A stretch of 64,000 nt of DNA from Microbacterium oxydans. GTDB taxonomy: Bacteria; Actinomycetota; Actinomycetes; Actinomycetales; Microbacteriaceae. The stretch is from NCBI RefSeq assembly GCF_000956525.1, contig NZ_JYIW01000024.1, forward strand, positions 310,001-374,000. The letters are read 5' to 3'. This document shows positions 56,838 to 64,000 of this stretch, one piece after another. The stretch's first letter is position 1, and every line of letters begins with the position of its first letter. A program made the translations under genes and the position numbers. Below the pieces are notes generated by a model that was not told the DNA's origin, made no database searches, and worked only from the letters and a program-made list of their open reading frames with translations.

Positions 56838-58221
56838 CACCCGTCTGCTCGATCAGCCTGCCGGGATTCTCGAAGACCTTGCCGGGATTGAGGATGCCGA
56901 GCGGGTCGAACACCCGCGTGATCTGCCGCTGCAGCTCCCACTGCGCGTCGCCGAGCTCGTCGGCCAGCCAGCGTCGTTTCAGGACGCCGATCCCGTGCTC
57001 GCCGGTCAGGGTGCCCCCGAGACGGATCGCGGCGCGGAAGAGGTCGTCGGCGGCTGCCCACACGTGGTCAGGAGTCTCGGTGCCCTCGAAGATGAAGTTC
57101 GGGTGCAGGTTGCCGTCGCCGGCGTGCGCGACCGTCGGGATCACGAGCCCGTACTCGCGCTCGATGCGGGCGATCTCATCGAACATCTCGGGCATCGCGC
57201 TGCGCGGCACCGAGACGTCTTCGATCAGCGTCGTCCCGAGCGAGGCCATCGCCGCGTGCATGGAGCGCCGGATCGCCAGCAGGCGCTCGCCCTCTGCGGT
57301 GTCCTGGGTGAGCGAGACGGTGCCGGCGTCGGCCCTGAGCACCGCCGCGATCGTCTCCGCCTCTGCGAGCGCTGCAGGGCCGTCGGTCTGGATCGTCAGC
57401 TGGGCGGCGCCGGCCGGGGGAGCCGGCAGCAGGAGCAGGGCGTGCACGGCTGCGAGGCTCGCGGCATCCATCAGCTCCATGATCGCCGGTTGCACGCCGG
57501 CGGCGGTCACCGCGGCAGACGCCGCGGCCGCGCTGCGGACATCGGGGAACGTCGCCGTCACGGTGCAGGTGGCGCCTTCGACGAGCCTGCGCAGCTTCAA
57601 CGTGGCGCCGACCACGACGCCGAGCGTCCCCTCCGAGCCGATCACGAGCGAGGTCAGGTCGAGCCCGGTGACGCCCTTCACACTGCGGTGGCCGAGATGC
57701 AGCAGCCGACCGTCCGCGAGCACCAGGTCGACACCGAGCACCGCATCGCGCACGACGCCGTACTTCGCACACAGCAGCCCGCCGGCGCCGGTGGCGATGT
57801 TGCCGCCGACGGTCGAGATGTCGCGGCTGGCCGGGTCGGGTGCCCACCACACGCCGTGCGCGGCGAGCTGACGGTTGAGGTCGGCGTTCAGGATGCCCGG
57901 TTCGACCACGGCGAGGAGATCATCCGGTCGGACCTCGGTGAGTGCGTTCATCCGCATGGTCGAGAGGACGATCTCGCCTGCACCCGCGTTCGCTGCGCCG
58001 GCGAGGCCGGTGCCGGCTCCGCGGACGACCACCGGCGTGCGCGTCGCGGAGGCGATGCGCATGGTCTCCTGCACGTGCTCCACGGTCTCGGCGTGCACGA
58101 TCGCGATCGGTCGGCCGACGGCGGCATGACCTGAACGGTCGGCCCTGGCGGTTTCGAGCGCTGCGTCGTCGACGTCGACGAGATCGCCGAGGGCCGTCGA
58201 GAGCTGCGCCAGCACGCTCAC
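56824..58221 (-). CDS. FAD-linked oxidase, glycolate/D-lactate dehydrogenase (GlcD) type
   Basis: 465 residues. FAD_binding_4 domain with VVRGAGTGLAGAANAG, DISTVGGNIATGAGG and GSEGTLGVV; FAD_oxidase_C domain with AHAGDGNLHPNF and GEHGIGVLKR. Oxidises 2-hydroxy acids such as glycolate, D-lactate or D-2-hydroxyglutarate. The start is GTG at 58221, whose GTGA overlaps the YrdB-like gene's stop; a longer frame exists upstream but lacks family similarity. Confidence 0.9.
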   Translation of the reverse strand: MSVLAQLSTALGDLVDVDDAALETARADRSGHAAVGRPIAIVHAETVEHVQETMRIASATRTPVVVRGAGTGLAGAANAGAGEIVLSTMRMNALTEVRPDDLLAVVEPGILNADLNRQLAAHGVWWAPDPASRDISTVGGNIATGAGGLLCAKYGVVRDAVLGVDLVLADGRLLHLGHRSVKGVTGLDLTSLVIGSEGTLGVVVGATLKLRRLVEGATCTVTATFPDVRSAAAASAAVTAAGVQPAIMELMDAASLAAVHALLLLPAPPAGAAQLTIQTDGPAALAEAETIAAVLRADAGTVSLTQDTAEGERLLAIRRSMHAAMASLGTTLIEDVSVPRSAMPEMFDEIARIEREYGLVIPTVAHAGDGNLHPNFIFEGTETPDHVWAAADDLFRAAIRLGGTLTGEHGIGVLKRRWLADELGDAQWELQRQITRVFDPLGILNPGKVFENPGRLIEQTGDADA

Positions 58222-58589
58222 GACAGTGCGCGCCGCCCGCTGATGACGCCTGCGGCGATCGCGACGACGCCGAAGGCCGAGCCGATCAGTGCCTGATCCA
58301 TCGACCACCAGGCGATCGTGACGCCGACGTAGATCAGCAGCTCGACGATGGCCCTGAGGTACGGATGCACCCGCAGCACCGGCTTCGGCGAGAGGAAGAG
58401 CGCCCAGACCAGCAGCACCACGATCGGCGTGCCGATACCGAGCACCACGTTCCAGGGGAACGCCCAGGTGGCGAAGCCCCAGAGGGCGAGTGAGACGATC
58501 GCGAGCACCAGGACGATGGCGCGGACGACGTCGAGAACCGTGATGACCGGACGCTCGACGCCGGGTACGGGAGCGGGATCCGGAGACAT
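58218..58589 (-). CDS. YrdB-like (DUF2568) small membrane protein
   Basis: 123 residues with four predicted membrane helices and a short Pro-rich N-tail. LWGFATWAFPWNVVLGIGTP and the following LLVWALFLSPK match the DUF2568/YrdB pattern. Function unknown. The ATG at 58589 lies six bases after TAGACT, whose TAG is also the stop codon of the upstream sigma-factor gene. Confidence 0.8.
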   Translation of the reverse strand: MSPDPAPVPGVERPVITVLDVVRAIVLVLAIVSLALWGFATWAFPWNVVLGIGTPIVVLLVWALFLSPKPVLRVHPYLRAIVELLIYVGVTIAWWSMDQALIGSAFGVVAIAAGVISGRRALS

Positions 58590-58595
58590 GGCTCC

Positions 58596-58601
58596 AGTCT
58601 A
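58596..58601 (-). promoter_or_regulatory. -10 box TAGACT of the YrdB-like gene, overlapping the sigma-factor stop codon
   Basis: TAGACT (58601-58596, minus strand) ends six bases before ATG at 58589. Its first three bases are the TAG stop of the gene at 58599. Confidence 0.55.
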
Positions 58602-60728
58602 TTCGGCGGTCGCCGGTGCCTCGTCCGCGTCGGTGGGCGCTGCTGCGACCGGGAGGGCGTCGTCGATCGGTGCGGACGCGACCGGTGCGGTTTCGGCCGG
58701 TGCGGATTCGGCCGGCGCAGACTCAGTCGGCGCGGTTTCGGCCGGCGCGGGCTGCTGCTCGGCGGCGGGAGCCGCGACGTCTGCGGCGGGAGCGGTCACG
58801 TCGGTGTTGCTCACGTCGGTGGTGCCAGAGTCGGAAGTCTCGGTGGCGGGTTCCGATGCAGAGCTGGGGTCAGGCGCGGTGGTCGCCGCCTCGTCGCCGA
58901 ACGCGATGTCACAGAGCAGCGCCGTGATCGGCGAGAGGGGAGCGAGCTCCCACAGGGTGGTCGTGGCCGGTACGCCGACCTGGTCGCCCGCGATGTAGGC
59001 GAAGCTGACGGCCGCATTGCCGCAGAGCTGGGTGAACGTGGGGTGCAGATCGATCGAACCGGTGGCGACGTCTGCCCCCGGTGCACCGGTCAGCGCAGCG
59101 GTCCGCGGGCCGCTGCCGTCGATCTGCGCCTGCACGGTGGAGCCGACGGCGCCGCTGAACGAGATGCGATAGTTCGTGACCAGGCCATCGAGGGAGACCT
59201 CGGTGCCGGTCACGCTCGGGGCGCCCTCCGGCAACGTGGGCTGCGGGTCGACCGGATCGACCGGATCGACGGGATCGACGGGATCGACGGGATCGACCGG
59301 ACCCGTGGGGTCGGTCGGAATCGTCGGGACGACCGGTGTCACGGGAGTCGGCGGTACCGCGGCGGGGATGGCAGGCTCGGCCGGCGCGGGGTCGGCGGCA
59401 TCCGCCTCTTCCGTGATCGGCGCGACCTTCTCGTCCGGCGTCGGAGCGGGAGCGGGCGTCTCGATGACGACCGGCTCATCGAGCGACATCGAGGCGTCCG
59501 GGCCGACATCCGACGCGATCGACGAGGAGTCGGAGTCTCCTGCGCTCGGCTGTGACGCTGACGGACCGGCGCCGGTGAGTCCCGGCACGACGGCCGCGGC
59601 GACGACGACGCCGGCGACCACGAGTGCGGCAGAGCCGACTCCGACGAGGGCGCCCATTCCGGTGAGCACGCCGGCCCCTGCGCCTCCGCCGGCCGCACCG
59701 CCACCCGCGGCGCCGCCACCGGCGGCGCTTCCAGTGCCGGAACCGCCGCTGCCACCGGCTGCGTGAGCCGAGGCGAGTGCGCCGGACGAGCCGGCTACGG
59801 CGCCATGACCGCCCGCGAACACCGCGGCCGGAACGACGGCGGGTGCGAGGGCTGCGATCTGCGCGCCGTTGCCCTGCAGCGTGGCGAGGTATCCGGCAGA
59901 GCCGGTGATGCCGAGCACGAGCGGCAGGAGCACGAGCCCGAGTCGCATCGACACGTCTTTGGCTTCGGCGGCCACGATCATGCAGCGGGCGCATTCGTCG
60001 AGGTGGGCCTCGAGGCGGTTGTGGTCGCGGGTGCCGAGGTTGCCGCGCGAGTACGCGCCGAGGTGCTCGATCGTCCACTGGCAGTCGGAGCCGGGGGCTG
60101 CGCTGCGAAGGTGCGCCTGGATCCAGGCCTCGCGGAGGCCCTCTCTGGCACGGAAGGCGAGCTGCGACACCGCGCCTGCCTTCATGCCGAGCAGCGGAGC
60201 GACGGCCTGCGGCTTCATCTGCTCGATCTCGGTGTACCAGAGCACCTCCTGCCAGCGCGACGGCAGGCTGCGGAAGGCCTGCGCGGTGAGGCTGCGGTCG
60301 AGCGCCTCGTTCGTCGCCTGCTCCGTGCTGTCGGGGTCGGCGACCGTGTCGAGCTCGTCGATCGCGGACTCGCGGCGGGATCGACCCCACGCGGCGGCGG
60401 TGTTGCGGATGCTGGTGAAGAGGTAGGCGCGGAACGAGCCGTTGGGCCCGCCGCCCTTGACGATGGCCTGGTAGATGCGGGTGTACGACTCCTGGACGAG
60501 GTCGTCGGGGTCGATCGAAGAGGTCACGGACCGCGCGACTGCCATCCCAGAGGGGTAGTGGCGTCGCCAGAGTTCGCCGAATGCCTCCGTGTCGCCGGAG
60601 CGGGTACGGAGGATCAGATCGGCATCGGCGATCGGATCGTGAAGGGGGGTGTCTTCGTGCACTTCCATCAATCTGTCTCGGGACGCTCGTGCGCCCTCAC
60701 AAGAGAGACGCGCGAGTGGGCCGTTCAT
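58599..60728 (-). CDS. ECF sigma factor fused to zinc-finger anti-sigma, membrane and Pro/Ala-rich tail domains
   Basis: 709 residues. Sigma-2 about 40-110 (DPDDLVQESYTRIYQAI), sigma-4 about 155-210 (LPSRWQEVLWYTEIEQMKPQ), then a zinc-binding anti-sigma element (HLDECARC), one to three membrane helices (LGLVLLPLVLGITGSAGYLA; GSAALVVAGVVVAAAVV), a Gly-rich linker and a long tail with six VDP repeats and a globular piece about 515-600 (VTGTEVSLDGLVTNYRISFS). Known actinobacterial ECF groups with C-terminal zinc-finger and membrane extensions look like this. Signal outside, response inside is plausible if the tail is extracytoplasmic, which depends on helix number. Start ATG 60728 chosen for GGAGA upstream; ATG 60668 is an alternative. 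Confidence 0.85.
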   Translation of the reverse strand: MNGPLARLSCEGARASRDRLMEVHEDTPLHDPIADADLILRTRSGDTEAFGELWRRHYPSGMAVARSVTSSIDPDDLVQESYTRIYQAIVKGGGPNGSFRAYLFTSIRNTAAAWGRSRRESAIDELDTVADPDSTEQATNEALDRSLTAQAFRSLPSRWQEVLWYTEIEQMKPQAVAPLLGMKAGAVSQLAFRAREGLREAWIQAHLRSAAPGSDCQWTIEHLGAYSRGNLGTRDHNRLEAHLDECARCMIVAAEAKDVSMRLGLVLLPLVLGITGSAGYLATLQGNGAQIAALAPAVVPAAVFAGGHGAVAGSSGALASAHAAGGSGGSGTGSAAGGGAAGGGAAGGGAGAGVLTGMGALVGVGSAALVVAGVVVAAAVVPGLTGAGPSASQPSAGDSDSSSIASDVGPDASMSLDEPVVIETPAPAPTPDEKVAPITEEADAADPAPAEPAIPAAVPPTPVTPVVPTIPTDPTGPVDPVDPVDPVDPVDPVDPQPTLPEGAPSVTGTEVSLDGLVTNYRISFSGAVGSTVQAQIDGSGPRTAALTGAPGADVATGSIDLHPTFTQLCGNAAVSFAYIAGDQVGVPATTTLWELAPLSPITALLCDIAFGDEAATTAPDPSSASEPATETSDSGTTDVSNTDVTAPAADVAAPAAEQQPAPAETAPTESAPAESAPAETAPVASAPIDDALPVAAAPTDADEAPATAE
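59246..59299. repeat. six 9-bp tandem units in the sigma-factor gene
   Basis: Units of GATCGACCG or GATCGACGG, six in a row, encode the (Val-Asp-Pro) repeat of the tail. Slippage would add or remove three residues without a frameshift. Confidence 0.85.
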
Positions 60729-61119
60729 CACGCGTCTTCTCCATTCTCACTCGGATCGCGCCGCAGGGCCACCCCTCGTCACGGATTCCTCGAAATCTTT
60801 TTCAGCACAGAATCCCAGTTCAGGAACAACTTCCGCCGGATGTCCCGAAGAAACTTCAAAAAAGTCTCGGATATCGCGTAATGGATCGGGGCATGCGTCG
60901 TCTCATCCCATAGAGACAGCCGTGAGGAACTTCACCGGGGGGCGAAGTTCTGGCGCTGGTGCCGGGGGCAACCGCACCAGCCGAGCGGGTCGAGCGCCTC
61001 GGGGGAGGAGTGCTCGGCCCGCTCGCTCTGACTGCGACAGGGCCATCGGATTCTGGGGAAACGGTGACCCGCATGCAGGTGCACGACCGGAGAGCGCAGA
61101 GCTGCGCGTCGTCTCGCGA
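60729..61119. other. 391-base region without a gene, upstream of the sigma factor and downstream of nagA
   Basis: No convincing ORF on either strand. 60785-60885 is markedly less GC-rich than the rest of the window and probably holds the sigma-factor promoter, though I cannot name the boxes. Nearer nagA lie two hairpins: GAACTTC (60927-60933) with GAAGTTC (60944-60950), and GCTGGTGC (60955-60962... 8 bp) with GCACCAGC (60974-60981). They could end nagA transcription but no T run follows. Confidence 0.5.
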
Positions 61120-62303
61120 TCAGCGGACGGAGCCTCGTACCGAGGGGCGCCCTCCCTGCCATACGCGGACGACGCGCAGCTCTCCATCCAGCAGCACGGC
61201 ATCGCCGAGTCGCCCATCGCGCAGGGTGCCGAGCTCGGCATCCATCCCGATCGCCTTCGACGGAGTCTCGGTCAGCGCCTGCACGGCAGCGGCCAGCGGA
61301 ACGCCTGCATGCACCGCCCGCTGCAGCGCCACGTCCTGCGTCAGCGTCGAACCGGCGATCGAGCCGGTGTCATCGGCGCGCGCGATGCCGTCGGTCACCG
61401 TGACGCTGACGGCGCCGAGGTCGTAGTGGCCGTCGGCGCTGCCGGCAGCAGCCATCGCATCGGTGATGAGTGCCACGCGGCCCGGAGCCGAGGCGAACAG
61501 CAGAGCGATGATCTGCGGGTCGAGGTGCACGTCGTCGGCGATCGCCTCGAGCACGACCCGGTGATCCGCGGCGGCGGCCAGCACCGGCCCAGGCGCTCGA
61601 TGGTGGATCCCCGGCATCGCGTTGAACGCGTGCGTCAGGATCGATGCCCCGGCCTCGAAGGCGGAGCGGGCCATCTCGGCATCCGCGTCCGTATGGCCGA
61701 CGGCGGCAGCGGCGCCGGCCGCGACGATCAGCCGGATCGCCTCGAGTCCACCGGGCAGCTCCGGCGCGATCGTGACCTGGCGGATGGTGCCGCGTCCGGC
61801 ATCGAGCAGCCGCCGGACGTCGTCGGCGATCGGCGTCCGCAGCAGCGACGGCTCGTGCGCGCCGTGGTGGCCAGGGTCGAGGAACGGCCCCTCGAGGTGC
61901 GAGCCGAGGATGTCGGCATCCGTCTGCATCAGGTCGGCGATCGACGCGACGCTGTCGGCCAGGTCATCCAGGGGAGCGGTGACCAGCGAGACGACGGCGC
62001 GCGTGGTGCCGTGCTCGCGGTGCAGGGCGCGTGCGGTGCGGATCGCGTCGACGCCGTCGTCGAACGATGCTCCGGCGCCGCCGTGCCCGTGGATGTCCAC
62101 GAATCCGGGCGTGAGGATGGCGCCCTGCCCTGCGGCCTCGGTCGCATCGACGACCTCGTCCGCCCTGGCCCATCCCGCGCCGGTGCCGCGCGCGGCGACG
62201 CGGCCGTCCTCGATCCGGATCCAGGCGTCGTCGATGCTCTCGCCGCCGTCGATCAGACGCACCGAATGGATGACCAGCGAGCCGGTCGCGGAGGAGTGCA
62301 CGG

Positions 62304-62307
<4 letters not shown>
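61120..62307 (-). CDS. nagA: N-acetylglucosamine-6-phosphate deacetylase
   Basis: 395 residues. Removes acetate from GlcNAc-6-phosphate, feeding NagB. Landmarks: LTPGFVDIHGHGG, metal ligand Glu in GSHLEGPFLDPGHHGAH, VGHTDAD, LTHAFNAM and catalytic Asp in ALITDAMAAAG. The ATG overlaps the stop of the GH20 gene (ATGA), so hexosaminidase and deacetylase are made together. Confidence 0.95.
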
Positions 62308-63824
<1,517 letters not shown>

Positions 63825-63830
63825 GAACAA

Positions 63831-63836
63831 AACCTA
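63831..63836 (-). promoter_or_regulatory. -10 box TAGGTT, leaderless promoter of the GH20-nagA operon
   Basis: TAGGTT on the minus strand ends six bases before ATG at 63824. Confidence 0.55.
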
Positions 63837-63871
63837 TCGTGCAGGGCACTCGGGGCACAGGGGGAATCCGG

Positions 63872-63956
63872 TATGCTCGTACTCGTCGCGACTGGCGTCT
63901 GGGTGGACTACCACCGGGGAGCGACTGACCACGGAATTCGACCGCGCGCCTGGGCC
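63872..63956 (+). promoter_or_regulatory. ZTP (pfl) riboswitch with its -10 box
   Basis: -10 TATGCT at 63872-63877; the RNA starts near 63884. Conserved ZTP-riboswitch parts appear in order: CGCGACTGGCG (63887-63897), hairpin GGTGG/CCACC then GGGGAGCG (63916-63923), a variable linker, and CGCGCCTGGGC (63945-63955). It senses the purine intermediate ZTP/ZMP, which rises when 10-formyl-THF is short, and usually turns on folate one-carbon genes. Its target starts at 63993. Confidence 0.85.
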
Positions 63957-63992
63957 GATTGGTACACCCTTCGAATCCGTTGTCAGAGGAGC

Positions 63993-64000
63993 ATGTCATC
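63993..64000 (+). CDS. start of a gene controlled by the ZTP riboswitch (truncated)
   Basis: Only eight bases are inside the window: ATG TCA TC, with AGAGGAGC directly upstream as Shine-Dalgarno. The product cannot be identified. ZTP riboswitches in actinobacteria commonly precede glyA, folD or other one-carbon genes, so one of these is likely. Confidence 0.6.

Noticed and set aside
59246..59299. 9-bp tandem repeat as a sign of assembly error
   Set aside because: The unit is a multiple of three, the units differ slightly (ACCG versus ACGG) and the frame continues cleanly, so it is more likely a real VDP repeat.

Overview
The window comes from a high-GC actinobacterium, most likely Microbacteriaceae (Micrococcales), close to Microbacterium. 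The evidence is the base composition, frequent GTG starts, chains of 4-nt ATGA/GTGA overlaps between genes, TAGNCT-type -10 boxes directly before start codons (leaderless genes), and the block sucC-sucD ... PerM-like gene-purN-purH, an order also known from mycobacteria. No rRNA, tRNA, transposase, phage gene or CRISPR array is visible. Genes are packed; the only gene-free stretch above 300 bases is 60729-61119.

Left part (1-11.8 kb): a truncated phytoene-desaturase-like FAD oxidoreductase, a small zinc-ribbon-tailed protein, a cluster of short dispersed repeats, a TetR/acyl-CoA dehydrogenase pair with a palindromic operator, sucCD, a purine permease, a PerM-like membrane protein, purN and purH.

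Centre-left (11.8-30.1 kb): a catabolic island. One leftward run of ten genes holds a cytosolic copper amine oxidase, a complete peptide-type ABC importer, a P1-family (NylC/DmpA-like) hydrolase, a PaiB-like flavoprotein, a C45-family autoproteolytic amidohydrolase and a small membrane protein. A divergent LacI gene shares a 16-bp palindrome with it and overlaps a class III CoA-transferase gene. A PucR regulator then faces an operon of an omega-amino-acid aminotransferase, glutaryl-CoA dehydrogenase and aldehyde dehydrogenase. Together these could take amide-linked diamines or omega-amino acids (cadaverine or 5-aminovalerate type) through glutarate and glutaryl-CoA to crotonyl-CoA. I consider this the best candidate for an undescribed system.

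Centre (30.1-44.4 kb): an Ada-AlkA fusion with Ogt (alkylation repair); a heterodimeric ABC exporter preceded by a 21-codon leader peptide and hairpins (probable ribosome-mediated attenuation) and carrying a dispersed repeat inside its coding sequence; an alpha-xylosidase-type GH31 operon with its own sugar importer and LacI regulator; and a GNAT acetyltransferase.

Right part (44.5-64 kb): monomeric isocitrate dehydrogenase, an L,D-transpeptidase, RidA, and an amino-sugar/D-amino-acid cluster. That cluster holds a D-serine-dehydratase-like PLP enzyme, a 1092-residue D-aminoacylase-GH20 hexosaminidase fusion, a ROK repressor, a ROK sugar kinase and nagB. Further right are a NUDIX enzyme, a GlcD-like oxidase, a YrdB-like membrane protein, an ECF sigma factor fused to its own zinc-finger anti-sigma and membrane domains, and a nagA-GH20 operon. 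The window ends with a ZTP (pfl) riboswitch leading into a gene that starts 8 bases before the edge.
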